A stretch of DNA of 64,000 bases from an uncultured Psychrobacter sp. GTDB lineage: Bacteria; Pseudomonadota; Gammaproteobacteria; Pseudomonadales; Moraxellaceae. A program made the translations under genes and the position numbers. Location: positions 1-64,000 of the forward strand of contig CANMUI010000011.1 of assembly GCA_947501045.1 (NCBI GenBank). Reading direction: 5' to 3'. Each line of letters opens with the position of its first letter. Positions within the stretch are counted from its first letter, which is position 1. This document shows positions 53,159 to 62,074 of the stretch, one piece after another. The notes below the pieces were generated by a model. It worked only from the letters and a program-made list of their open reading frames with translations. It made no database searches and was not told the DNA's origin.

Positions 53159-54838
53159 ATGACTCTATCCAGCCACAATTCCTCTCCATTTTTATCTACT
53201 GCCGAATCCTTACTAGATGACGATCACGCTACCGATATAGACGGTCATAGGGATGAAGTATTAAAAACTAGTGTAGATAATGACGCGCAATTGGCACGCC
53301 AACCTTTGATTGACCATATTGATAACTCAGATGCTCAGCATGAGGACATAGGAGAAACACAAGCGGAACAGGATAGCGAAGTAGTAACCGAAGATGCCAA
53401 AGCGCCCGAGTCACAAATAACTATGACCTCACCCAGTCCCGATGTAGTTATTGCTACTGTAGAGACCCCAGAAATTGAGGAAAAATTTGATGAAGCTGTA
53501 GAGACTCAAAGACAAGCTGGAGCTAAAGCAGTAAAAAATACTGCTGATGAACAGAACTCTAACGACAACAATAGTGAGGCTGCGATCAGTGCGGAGCCTA
53601 TTAATGAAGATAGTATTAGTGAGGACAGTATTGATAAAAGTGGCGCTGCTGAAAATAGCCTTGATAATAAAAATCCAGCCAGTCAAAAGGAGCTTGATTC
53701 AGAAGCCTACCCAACCGAAGAGGAGAAACAAGAAGCTGTTGAAAAAGAAAAGGAATCCAAACTTGAGTCTTATAAACAGTTTATTGCTGAGCAATTTAGC
53801 AATCAAAAAGTAGATTACCCCGAGGTACGGGTCAAAATTGAAGCCAATGCTTTGCCAAGCAAAATGTACTTCATTATGAATGTGCTGTCCGCTATCATCG
53901 CCAGCTACGGATTGGTAGCCAATTCAGCGGCTGTAGTTATCGGTGCGATGCTAGTAGCTATGATGCTTGGGCCTATCACTGGTATAGCACTAGCTATCAT
54001 TGACCACCGTATGCCTTTACTGCGTAAATCGTTGTTTACCGTGACAGCTGGCGTGTCTTTAGTGGTATTGGTAGGCTTTATAGTAGGCTGGCTGCATAAC
54101 GAGCAGCCACTGACCGCCGAGATACTATCACGTACTCAGCCCACCTCTATGGATTTGATGATTGCTCTAGCAGGCGGTACTGCTGGTGCTTATGCGATGG
54201 TATCACCGCACTTGTCTGTTGCTGTCGTTGGCGTCGCGGTCGCAACCGCTTTGGTGCCACCGCTAGCTGCTAGCGGAATACTATTTGCTAATGGCGAGAT
54301 GCAGCTAGGACTTGGCGCACTACTTTTGGCCATCACCAATATTATTGCCATTCAATTTACCAATGCTTTGGTGTTATGGTTATTGGGCTTTCGCCGCTTG
54401 GTCGATGATGATTATAAAACTCATACTTTTTATACTTTTTGTCGGCGTAATGCAGTAACCTTGTTACTATTGGCGGGGTTGGGTACTTACTTAACCATTA
54501 ACTTAAATAAAAATGCCAATCAACAAACCTTTGAGAACAATGTCAAAACAGCGATTAACAATCATTTTATCAATAAAGGTAATGTGCTGACCAATACCCA
54601 GTTTGACAATACGGGTGAACGTTTAACCATTCGTGCCGTTATTCGCGGCGAGACTACGCCAAGCTCTTACGATGTACGCCAGATTGAGGCTTTAATTGTA
54701 CAAGATATGGCTGATAACTTTTCTAATGACTCCCCTATCAAATTGCAATTGCGTTATGTACCAGTACAGGTCATTGAATCCAATCCCCTTATTGCAGATA
54801 AGCTTGATAAAACTGATGCGGCGATTTTGACCAATTGA
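53159..54838 (+). CDS. DUF389-family membrane protein with acidic N-terminal region
   Basis: A 559-residue protein. Residues 1-225 are hydrophilic and strongly acidic (Asp/Glu/Ser/Gln-rich) with no domain that I recognise. From about 230 the DUF389 membrane domain begins (KMYFIMNVLSAIIASYGLVA), followed by NSAAVVIGAMLVAMMLGPIT, the AGGTAGAYAMVSPHLS segment and six or so helices to about 450. A soluble C-terminal domain follows. DUF389 proteins have no settled function. The ATG at 53159 lacks a strong ribosome site. The length and charge of the N-terminus are the unusual points. Confidence 0.87.
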   Translation: MTLSSHNSSPFLSTAESLLDDDHATDIDGHRDEVLKTSVDNDAQLARQPLIDHIDNSDAQHEDIGETQAEQDSEVVTEDAKAPESQITMTSPSPDVVIATVETPEIEEKFDEAVETQRQAGAKAVKNTADEQNSNDNNSEAAISAEPINEDSISEDSIDKSGAAENSLDNKNPASQKELDSEAYPTEEEKQEAVEKEKESKLESYKQFIAEQFSNQKVDYPEVRVKIEANALPSKMYFIMNVLSAIIASYGLVANSAAVVIGAMLVAMMLGPITGIALAIIDHRMPLLRKSLFTVTAGVSLVVLVGFIVGWLHNEQPLTAEILSRTQPTSMDLMIALAGGTAGAYAMVSPHLSVAVVGVAVATALVPPLAASGILFANGEMQLGLGALLLAITNIIAIQFTNALVLWLLGFRRLVDDDYKTHTFYTFCRRNAVTLLLLAGLGTYLTINLNKNANQQTFENNVKTAINNHFINKGNVLTNTQFDNTGERLTIRAVIRGETTPSSYDVRQIEALIVQDMADNFSNDSPIKLQLRYVPVQVIESNPLIADKLDKTDAAILTN

Positions 54839-55003
54839 TGGCTTATACTCATTGATTTTACATAGTTACTCAAGGCTGCAACTATATCTCCTATATCAAC
54901 AACCTCGGCGTTTATGCTAAAATCGCTGGCAAAATTATTTAATTTATTTCTATTATTATTTCAATTACATATTATTTTAATCCTACTGCACTAAGGAGCC
55001 GCT

Positions 55004-57676
55004 GTGAGCCAGCCCTTTCGCTCAGCCGATATTCGTAAAGCTTTTATTGATTTTTTTATAAGCAAACAGCATACCCCTGTTGCCTCATCAAGTCTGATTC
55101 CGCATAACGACCCGACGTTGCTATTTACCAATGCCGGTATGAACCAGTTCAAAGAGACTTTTTTGGGTATGGAGACGCGTGACTATACGCGCGCGGTCAC
55201 CTCACAAAAATGCGTGCGCGCCGGCGGCAAACACAACGATTTAGACAATGTCGGCTACACGGCTCGTCACCATACGTTTTTTGAGATGCTCGGCAACTTC
55301 TCCTTTGGCGATTATTTTAAAGAAGCAGGTATTGCTTATATTTGGGAGTTTTTAACCGCTGATGAGTGGTTGGCGCTTGATCAAGACCGTCTTTATGTCA
55401 CCATTTATGAGACCGATGACGAGGCCTTTGATATTTGGCATAAAAAGATCGGTTTGCCGGCGGAGCGTATCATTCGTATCGGTGATAATAAAGGCGCGCC
55501 TTATGCCTCTGATAACTTTTGGACGATGGGTGATACTGGACCTTGTGGCCCTTGTACCGAAGTCTTTTATGATCATGGGCCTGAAGTTGAGGGTGGTCTA
55601 CCGGGTACACCGGAAGAAGATGGAGACCGTTATATTGAGATTTGGAACTGCGTGTTTATGCAGTTTAATCGCCAAAAAGATGGCAGTATGACCCCGCTCC
55701 CTGCACCTAGTGTCGATACTGGCATGGGACTTGAGCGCCTGAGTGCCATCATGCAAGGCGTGCATAGTAATTACGAAATCGATTTATTCGTCCATTTAAT
55801 GGATGCTGCTGCCCAAATTCTAGAGGTTGAAAACCAGCAACAGGCCTCCCTAAAAGTCATTGCTGATCACATTCGTGCCGTAGCATTTTTGATTGCTGAT
55901 GGCGTTATGCCTAGTAATGAAGGGCGCGGTTATGTACTGCGCCGTATCATTCGCCGCGCCGTGCGTCACGGTAATAAGCTTGGCGCAAAGAGTGATTTCT
56001 TTTATAAAATGATGGCACCTTTAGCGACAGAGATGGGCGACGCTTACCCTGAGCTTAAGAATAAGCAAAGCATGATTGAAAATGCTATTCAAAAAGAAGA
56101 AGCTCAATTTGCCAAGACGCTCGCGCAAGGACTACGCTTGCTGTCAAGCGAGCTTGCAGATTTGCAACAGGGTGATATCCTCTCCGGCGCAGCGGCCTTT
56201 AAACTCTATGATACTTACGGTTTTCCGCTAGATTTGACTGCTGATATCACCCGCGAGCGCGGTATTGCTATTAACGAAGAAGAATTTGACGAACACATGC
56301 AAGCACAGCGCGAACGCGCGCGAGATGCAGGCAAATTTGATGTCGATTATAGCAGTGTGATTCAAGTAGACAACCCTACTGAGTTCATTGGTTATCAGCA
56401 ATTAGAAGAAAACGACGTTCGCCTGATTGCGCTATATCAAGACGGTCAGACGGCTGATAATTTAACAGAAGGTGACGAGGGAGTTATTGTCCTCGACCGT
56501 ACCCCATTTTATGCTGAGGGCGGCGGACAAGTGGGCGAGCTTGGTGAGATTCGTACAGCCTCCGGTGTTTTTGAGGTACAAAACACCAAAAAATCCGGTC
56601 AAGCGATTATCCATTATGGTGTCGTCAGTATGGGCACCATCAGTACCAATCAAACTGCAGAGGCACAGGTACTCTCTAGTATACGTGCCGCTAGCGCTAA
56701 AAACCATTCAGCGACGCACCTGCTTCATGCCGCCCTACGTGAAGTCTTAGGCGATAGCGTCTCACAAAAAGGCTCGTTGGTATCAAGTGATGTACTGCGC
56801 TTTGACTTTGCTTATGATAAACCAGTAACGCCTGCCCAGATTATCCGTATCGAGCGTTTAGTCAATGAGCAGATCCAAGCCAACACCCCAGCACGTATCG
56901 AAAATATGTCTATCGATGAAGCCATGGATAAAGGCGCAGTCGCCCTATTTGGCGAAAAATATGGTGATGAGGTACGTGTGTTAACGATGGGCACAGAAGA
57001 TATCGTTGATGGCAAACGTCATCCTTTCTCTATTGAGCTGTGCGGCGGGCTACATGTTGAGCGTACTGGCGATATTGGGCTATTTAAAATAACTAGTGAG
57101 GCTAGTATTGCTGCCGGTATCCGCCGTGTTGAGGCTGTCACGGGTATGGGCGCTATTAAATATATTCAGCAAAATGATGCGCAGCTAAGTACTTTAGCAG
57201 GACAACTAAAAGTTAAACGTCCGGAGGTTGCCACACGTGTGCAAGTGATGAGCGATAATCAGCGCAAGCTTGAAAAAGAGCTTGAGCGTTTGCAGCAAAA
57301 AATAGCCAGTGCACAAGCCACTAATTTACTCGATGAGGTGCAAACCATCGCTGGTACACCTGTGCTGATCAGCACTTTATCCGGTATTGACGGCAAGTCC
57401 ATTCGCCCCCTTATGGATGATGTCAAATCGAAACTGCCTGATAGCGTCATTGTACTGATTGGTGATAAAGACGATCAATTAGCGCTAGCGGCAAGCGTGG
57501 CTAAATCGGTCACCTCGCGTATTAAAGCGGGCGACATTATCCGTCATTTAGCAAGCGAGCTTGGCGGTAAAGGTGGCGGCAAGCCTGATTACGCTCAGGG
57601 CGGCGCGCCTAAGGCAGATAACACTAAGACAGTTATCGATGCTCTGCCAAATTGGCTGGCGGTGCAGCTTAGCTAA
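55004..57676 (+). CDS. alaS: Alanyl-tRNA synthetase
   Basis: Charges tRNA-Ala. The 890 residues start with GTG, preceded by AAGGAG at 54992-54997. The class II catalytic part has RSADIRKAFIDFF, FTNAGMNQFKETFLG and KCVRAGGKHNDLDNVG. The editing domain has the zinc motif HSATHLLHAALRE and ELCGGLHVERTGDIG. The C-terminal coiled coil (about 740-780) and the C-Ala domain with GGKGGGKPDYAQGG are present. Full length. It is followed by lysC after about 260 bp. Confidence 0.98.
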   Translation: MSQPFRSADIRKAFIDFFISKQHTPVASSSLIPHNDPTLLFTNAGMNQFKETFLGMETRDYTRAVTSQKCVRAGGKHNDLDNVGYTARHHTFFEMLGNFSFGDYFKEAGIAYIWEFLTADEWLALDQDRLYVTIYETDDEAFDIWHKKIGLPAERIIRIGDNKGAPYASDNFWTMGDTGPCGPCTEVFYDHGPEVEGGLPGTPEEDGDRYIEIWNCVFMQFNRQKDGSMTPLPAPSVDTGMGLERLSAIMQGVHSNYEIDLFVHLMDAAAQILEVENQQQASLKVIADHIRAVAFLIADGVMPSNEGRGYVLRRIIRRAVRHGNKLGAKSDFFYKMMAPLATEMGDAYPELKNKQSMIENAIQKEEAQFAKTLAQGLRLLSSELADLQQGDILSGAAAFKLYDTYGFPLDLTADITRERGIAINEEEFDEHMQAQRERARDAGKFDVDYSSVIQVDNPTEFIGYQQLEENDVRLIALYQDGQTADNLTEGDEGVIVLDRTPFYAEGGGQVGELGEIRTASGVFEVQNTKKSGQAIIHYGVVSMGTISTNQTAEAQVLSSIRAASAKNHSATHLLHAALREVLGDSVSQKGSLVSSDVLRFDFAYDKPVTPAQIIRIERLVNEQIQANTPARIENMSIDEAMDKGAVALFGEKYGDEVRVLTMGTEDIVDGKRHPFSIELCGGLHVERTGDIGLFKITSEASIAAGIRRVEAVTGMGAIKYIQQNDAQLSTLAGQLKVKRPEVATRVQVMSDNQRKLEKELERLQQKIASAQATNLLDEVQTIAGTPVLISTLSGIDGKSIRPLMDDVKSKLPDSVIVLIGDKDDQLALAASVAKSVTSRIKAGDIIRHLASELGGKGGGKPDYAQGGAPKADNTKTVIDALPNWLAVQLS

Positions 57677-57723
57677 CTAGTATTTAAACTGCTCAAATTT
57701 AGTCAAATATTTCGGTTAACGGT

Positions 57724-57754
57724 GCGATTGGTTATAACCCTTATAACCAATCGC
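57724..57754. repeat. Perfect 13-bp inverted repeat after alaS
   Basis: GCGATTGGTTATA and TATAACCAATCGC are perfect inverted copies around ACCCT, about 50 bases after the alaS stop. There is no U-tract on either strand. It may be an alaS terminator-like hairpin or an operator in the lysC upstream region. Confidence 0.6.
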
Positions 57755-57937
57755 CATATATCTAAATGCAGTTACGACTTAAATTTGTCGAATTTATATG
57801 ATATAACAGTGCCCACTCAAACTTATATCTAGCTATAACATCAAGAGATATGATCAAGTTGAGGCATAATTCTTATCTACCCGTTCTAATCAACACTAAG
57901 TGATAGACGACCACCAACAAAAACAGGTAACCATCCT

Positions 57938-59224
57938 ATGGCGTTAATAGTACAAAAATATGGCGGCACCTCAATGGGCAGTATTGATCGCATAAAAAAC
58001 GTCGCCAAACGAGTTAAACGTTGGCACGATAATGGTCATCAAATCATTGTTGTGGTCTCTGCTATGAGTGGTGAAACCAATCGCCTAATTGATTTAGCGC
58101 GTCAGATTAGCACGCAGCCCGATCCTCGTGAATACGATCAAATGGTCTCGACAGGTGAACAGGTATCTATCTCCTTACTAGCGATGGCTATCAAAGAGCT
58201 TGGCATTGGTGCGCGCTCGTTTACAGGTCGTCAGGTCGCCATCAAAACCGATGCGGCGCATAATAAAGCCCGCATTGAAAGTATTGATGATAAAAATATT
58301 CGTCAGCAATTGGATGCTGGTAATATTGTCATTGTCGCAGGCTTTCAAGGTATTGATAATGAGAACAATATTACTACTTTAGGACGCGGCGGCTCTGACA
58401 CTACCGGCGTGGCTATTGCCGCAGCACTAGGCGCGGATGAATGTCAGATTTATACCGACGTTGATGGCGTCTATACTACCGATCCACGCGTCACCTCAAA
58501 AGCTAAAAAACTTGAAAAGATCACCTTTGAAGAGATGCTAGAGATGGCAAGCCTTGGCTCAAAGATCTTGCAAATTCGTTCAGTAGAGTTTGCTGGCAAG
58601 TATGGTGTACCGCTGCGGGTTTTATCAAGCTTTGATGAAAACAACGATGGTAGCTTTGATGATGATTTCAAGAACAACGTGGGCACTTTAATTACAATAG
58701 ACGAAGGGGACAGTATGGAACAAGCAGTTATCTCAGGTATCGCCTTTAATCGCGATGAAGCAAAAATCGTGGTGCGCGGTGTCCCTGATCACCCTGGTAT
58801 TGCCTCAGCTATCTTGACCCCAATTGGCCGCGCTAATATCGAAATCGATATGATCGTCCAAAATGTATCTACCCACGGTACTACTGACTTTAGCTTTACC
58901 GTCAACCGTAGCGATATGGACAAGGCACTAAAGGTGCTCAACGATGAAGTAAAAGATGAGATTGGCGCCAAAGAGGTCACCGGTAATAGCGAAGTCGTCA
59001 AAGTCTCTTTGGTTGGCGTTGGTATGCGCTCTCATGCAGGTGTTGCCAGCCTCATGTTCCAAACCTTAGCTGAAAACAACATAAACATTCAAATGATATC
59101 GACCAGCGAGATTAAAGTATCGGTTCTTATTCAAGAACAGTATCTAGAAAAAGCTGTTAAATCACTCCATACTGCTTTCGGTCTTGATCGTACAGAAGGG
59201 GATAGCAAAGTAGCTGGTCAATAA
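57938..59224 (+). CDS. lysC: Aspartate kinase
   Basis: Phosphorylates aspartate in the pathway to lysine, threonine, methionine and diaminopimelate. The 428 residues start MALIVQKYGGTSMGSIDRIK and have the kinase signatures MVSTGEQVSISLLAMAI, GRGGSDTTGVAIAAALGA and YTDVDGVYTTDPR. Two ACT domains occupy about 265-420, consistent with allosteric feedback control by end products. AGGTAA precedes the ATG. The alaS-lysC-csrA order is shared with pseudomonads. No T-box or lysine riboswitch is evident upstream. Confidence 0.97.
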   Translation: MALIVQKYGGTSMGSIDRIKNVAKRVKRWHDNGHQIIVVVSAMSGETNRLIDLARQISTQPDPREYDQMVSTGEQVSISLLAMAIKELGIGARSFTGRQVAIKTDAAHNKARIESIDDKNIRQQLDAGNIVIVAGFQGIDNENNITTLGRGGSDTTGVAIAAALGADECQIYTDVDGVYTTDPRVTSKAKKLEKITFEEMLEMASLGSKILQIRSVEFAGKYGVPLRVLSSFDENNDGSFDDDFKNNVGTLITIDEGDSMEQAVISGIAFNRDEAKIVVRGVPDHPGIASAILTPIGRANIEIDMIVQNVSTHGTTDFSFTVNRSDMDKALKVLNDEVKDEIGAKEVTGNSEVVKVSLVGVGMRSHAGVASLMFQTLAENNINIQMISTSEIKVSVLIQEQYLEKAVKSLHTAFGLDRTEGDSKVAGQ

Positions 59225-59615
59225 ACATATCGACGACTTATCACTATAAAGTTAAGTCCTGTTACTTATTTACTAATATGGTCTATCACGATTCTGTGTT
59301 TGTTATTGGGATGGACTATTTACCCAACAGTTTTGTTAAAAGTCGTGACACTGTTTGCTTGGGTACTTATAATGGACTGTTCATTTGGGCTAAATGAACT
59401 TACCTATTATCACAGACTTAACTATTCTTGTTGTTTGCAGTGTTTTGGATCATATCTCTATTTTATTATAATGAATTAAGATAAGACGCTTTATTATAAA
59501 AATAGAACGATTCAATATAACAAACATCATATAGTAGCTAGCCTAGTGATATTCTGAAATTGAGATACAATATAATGAGTAACTATTTTTTATTGCGACA
59601 TAAGGAGTGTGACGC
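59225..59615. promoter_or_regulatory. lysC-csrA intergenic region
   Basis: Contains an 8-bp inverted repeat GTTCATTT/AAATGAAC at 59379-59399 around GGGCT, without a U-tract, possibly the lysC terminator. A TATAAT at 59571-59576, about 40 bases before csrA, is a plausible -10 element but its -35 is weak. The AAGGAG of csrA is at 59601-59606. No gene is seen. Confidence 0.5.
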
Positions 59616-59861
59616 ATGCTAATTTTAACCCGCCGCGTAGGCGAAACCTTGATGATTGGCGACGAAGTCAGTGTAACCGTTCTAGGGGTTAAAGGTAATC
59701 AGGTACGTATCGGTGTTAATGCACCTAAAGATATTGCTGTGCACCGCGAAGAGATCTATCAACGTATTCAACAAGAGCGTTCTGCGCAGTCGCAGCTGCA
59801 GCATCTTGAGCAAGGTAGCTTTGCGCCTTCATTCGATGACGAAGACTATTTTAATCGCTAA
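59616..59861 (+). CDS. csrA: Carbon storage regulator CsrA
   Basis: Small homodimeric RNA-binding protein that binds GGA motifs near ribosome sites and controls translation. The 81 residues begin MLILTRRVGETLMIGDE and contain VRIGVNAPKDIAVHREEIYQ, the RNA-contacting strands and conserved Arg44. E. coli CsrA has 61 residues; here the C-terminus is extended by about 20 residues of Gln, Ser, Asp and Phe. TAAGGAG precedes the ATG. The HopJ-like gene follows after 27 bp and is probably cotranscribed. Confidence 0.98.
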   Translation: MLILTRRVGETLMIGDEVSVTVLGVKGNQVRIGVNAPKDIAVHREEIYQRIQQERSAQSQLQHLEQGSFAPSFDDEDYFNR

Positions 59862-59888
59862 TTTAATCTGCTTTGAGGTTATTGAATT

Positions 59889-60263
59889 ATGAGTATCCGC
59901 CGATCAGACGTATCAGCATTACTTAATGGTTTGAATAAAAAGGCCATTGGGTTCAATGATGTTATCAGCTTTATCGATGACTTCTATCGTTATTCGCCTG
60001 CACCATTTGTAAATGGCATGGTGCACAATGCAGCAGGTGAGAGTGAAGGCAGTGCCAAGATTTTCGGTTTTGCAAAGCATCACAATCTAAATCAACTAGA
60101 TACGCTCACCTTGTTTGGTGAACATTACGAAAAGGTAAGAGCGACTCCTAATGGTACCGATCATGCCAACATACGTAACTTTTTGCATTGGGGCTGGCAA
60201 GGGTTTTTGATGGAAAAGAACCCTTTAACTTTACGTCCAGATGTTGATACTACGAGCGTGTAG
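59889..60263 (+). CDS. HopJ-family protein
   Basis: A 124-residue protein of the HopJ type III effector family, as named in databases. Family-like segments are ISFIDDFYRYSPAPFVNG, EGSAKIFGFAKHHNLNQLD, and NFLHWGWQGFLMEKNPLTLR. No type III secretion genes are present and the family is widespread in free-living bacteria, so a housekeeping role is more likely than an effector role. GAGG lies before the ATG. It is 27 bp after csrA and ends at a bidirectional terminator. Confidence 0.85.
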   Translation: MSIRRSDVSALLNGLNKKAIGFNDVISFIDDFYRYSPAPFVNGMVHNAAGESEGSAKIFGFAKHHNLNQLDTLTLFGEHYEKVRATPNGTDHANIRNFLHWGWQGFLMEKNPLTLRPDVDTTSV

Positions 60264-60281
60264 TTATGATCTGTCACTAGT

Positions 60282-60320
60282 AAAAAGGCCACACTAGCAA
60301 ATCATAGTGTGGCCTTTTTA
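60282..60320. terminator. Bidirectional terminator between convergent genes
   Basis: AAAAAGGCCACACTA and TAGTGTGGCCTTTTT form a perfect 15-bp stem with flanking A and T tracts. It serves the HopJ-like gene on the plus strand and the DUF1315 gene on the minus strand. Confidence 0.93.
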
Positions 60321-60350
60321 TTATGAGCAACTTTCTTTATTCATCATGCT

Positions 60351-60662
60351 TTATTTATCACGAAACTTGACAGGTTGAATGGCACCTGTAGGATTGGGCA
60401 GATTAGGATAATGCTGCTCATGTTCGACATCACATTCAGCGCCGACCACGCTACCATCTTCTTTTATAGGTTTGTGAATAAAACCTGTGCGATCGCTTGG
60501 GGGCAGATGCTCGTGCTCCCAAATCATGACCGCCTGCATACAAGTTTCGCGCTGCTCTGCGGTTAACTTACGACCGTCCGGCCACTTACCAAGCTCAATA
60601 GCTTCACGAAATTTATCGACTATCTCAGGCGTTAGACTGCTTAATATTGTCTGTTTGTCCAT
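60351..60662 (-). CDS. DUF1315 (YeaC-like) protein
   Basis: A 103-residue soluble protein. TPEIVDKFREAIELGKWPDG then LTAEQRETCMQAVMIWE matches E. coli YeaC, which belongs to DUF1315. The C-terminal part differs. Function unknown. AAGGAG precedes the ATG. It lies just downstream of nadK on the same strand (48 bp), suggesting cotranscription. Confidence 0.88.
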   Translation of the reverse strand: MDKQTILSSLTPEIVDKFREAIELGKWPDGRKLTAEQRETCMQAVMIWEHEHLPPSDRTGFIHKPIKEDGSVVGAECDVEHEQHYPNLPNPTGAIQPVKFRDK

Positions 60663-60710
60663 ACTACCTACTCTCCTTTCGCTATTTATATTCAGTTTAT
60701 AGTATGTCTA

Positions 60711-61730
60711 TTATTCATCATCCATAATATCATCATCAACATCTAGACTGAACTCCTCAGCATGGACGTTCCAGTGCAGCTTAGTACGACAAGCCTCATA
60801 AAACTCAAAGCCTGGTGGGTGTAGCAAAGTAAGTTTGTCAGGGTGTTTTCGAATATATAGACGCTGGTTTTGCTCTAGAGGCACGCTGGCTTTGCCATCA
60901 GCGCTAACCATTGGTTGAGTACGGTTGTCTTCATGAATACGAATACAAACCTCACTATTGCCGCTCACCACAATCGGTCTGCTTGATAAGGTATGGGGAT
61001 GCATAGGTACCAAACAAATAGCATCCATACTAGGATGGATAATAGGACCGCCGCCTGAGAGCGCATAAGCGGTAGAGCCCGTTGGTGTTGCCGCAATCAA
61101 ACCATCACTGTGCTGGCGATAGACGTCTTGGCCGTCTATTTTCATCTGAAAATCGATCATATGTACTGATTTACCAGCATGCAACACTACGTCATTAAGA
61201 GCCATATCTTCATGAATAATGTCGCGCCCTTCACGTATCTCCATGGTCAATAAAAACCGGTGATCTAATTGATAATCGCCCATCAACACTTGACGCAGTT
61301 TAAAAGCAACCTCGTTTGGCTTGACATCTGCCAAGAACCCAAGGCGACCACGATTAACTCCCAATACTGGCACGCGATAACGGGCCAATGCTTCAGCGGC
61401 ATGAAGGATTGAGCCGTCACCCCCTACTACAATAACCAAATCGCAAATCTCGCCAATCAAACTACGTTTAACTATTTTGACCTTTTCGATATTGCTAAGG
61501 TCTAAAGTAGGTAGGTTAGCTGTTTTCATATCCATGACTAAAGTCAGACCCATCTCATTGACGGTCTGAGATACCTGAAGAAGGCTTTTGATTACGCTAC
61601 GCTTGCCAGCACGGCCCATAAGACCAATACGGCGAAACGCAGGGTTCTTGATAGCGTGAAACAACTCTGATTCATGTAAGTGCGGCAATCTTGCTGACTG
61701 CGCTGAGTTTTCCATAAAACGACTCGGCAT
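60711..61730 (-). CDS. nadK: NAD kinase
   Basis: ATP-dependent phosphorylation of NAD to NADP in the cytoplasm. The GGDGS motif in VIVVGGDGSILHAAE, the GVNRGRLGFLADVKP segment, the DGLIAATPTGSTAYALSGGG signature and HPHTLSSRPIVVSG are all present. The start is uncertain: ATG at 61730 (340 residues), ATG at 61715, or GTG at 61757, none with a good ribosome site. The conserved region begins near NPAFRRIGLMGR. The N-terminus and C-terminus are longer than E. coli NadK; the C-terminus is acidic (DVDDDIMDDE). Confidence 0.95.
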   Translation of the reverse strand: MPSRFMENSAQSARLPHLHESELFHAIKNPAFRRIGLMGRAGKRSVIKSLLQVSQTVNEMGLTLVMDMKTANLPTLDLSNIEKVKIVKRSLIGEICDLVIVVGGDGSILHAAEALARYRVPVLGVNRGRLGFLADVKPNEVAFKLRQVLMGDYQLDHRFLLTMEIREGRDIIHEDMALNDVVLHAGKSVHMIDFQMKIDGQDVYRQHSDGLIAATPTGSTAYALSGGGPIIHPSMDAICLVPMHPHTLSSRPIVVSGNSEVCIRIHEDNRTQPMVSADGKASVPLEQNQRLYIRKHPDKLTLLHPPGFEFYEACRTKLHWNVHAEEFSLDVDDDIMDDE

Positions 61731-61990
61731 AACTTTAGAATAAATGACAAAAAACACAAAGTGACGTTAAAAATGTTAAATAAGCAATGATAGCGATAAT
61801 TGAGCCGTTAAACTAGCATGTTTTATCAATTATCGTTGTTAACTGTCGTAATCAGCCCCATATATAAATCATCATTCGCATCTTTTATGTCTATTCAGCT
61901 TTGGATGGATTGATAGTGCGGAGCTTTGCTACTTGGTATGGCTATAGATCAGCTTTTATGAGCTGATAAACAATAGCGCTGAACCTTGAC

Positions 61991-62037
61991 TATTGTCACG
62001 TAAACACAGTTGACAATAATAGCAGTTTTGCTAAAGT
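61991..62037 (+). promoter_or_regulatory. Promoter with overlapping inverted repeat upstream of the Bax inhibitor-like gene
   Basis: TTGACA at 62010-62015 and TAAAGT at 62032-62037 are spaced by 16 bases, about 40 before the ATG at 62075. The -35 lies in the right arm of a perfect inverted repeat TATTGTCA (61991-61998) and TGACAATA (62011-62018), a possible operator. A second hairpin ATCAGCT/AGCTGAT lies at 61948-61967. The nadK-to-62075 gap otherwise holds no gene. Confidence 0.5.
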
Positions 62038-62074
62038 AGCTTACATTTATTTCATTTTTATCGAGGACTTATAT

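Noticed and set aside
59889..60263. Type III effector function for the HopJ-like protein
   Set aside because: No secretion genes are in view and the family is widespread in free-living bacteria; only the family name suggests it.
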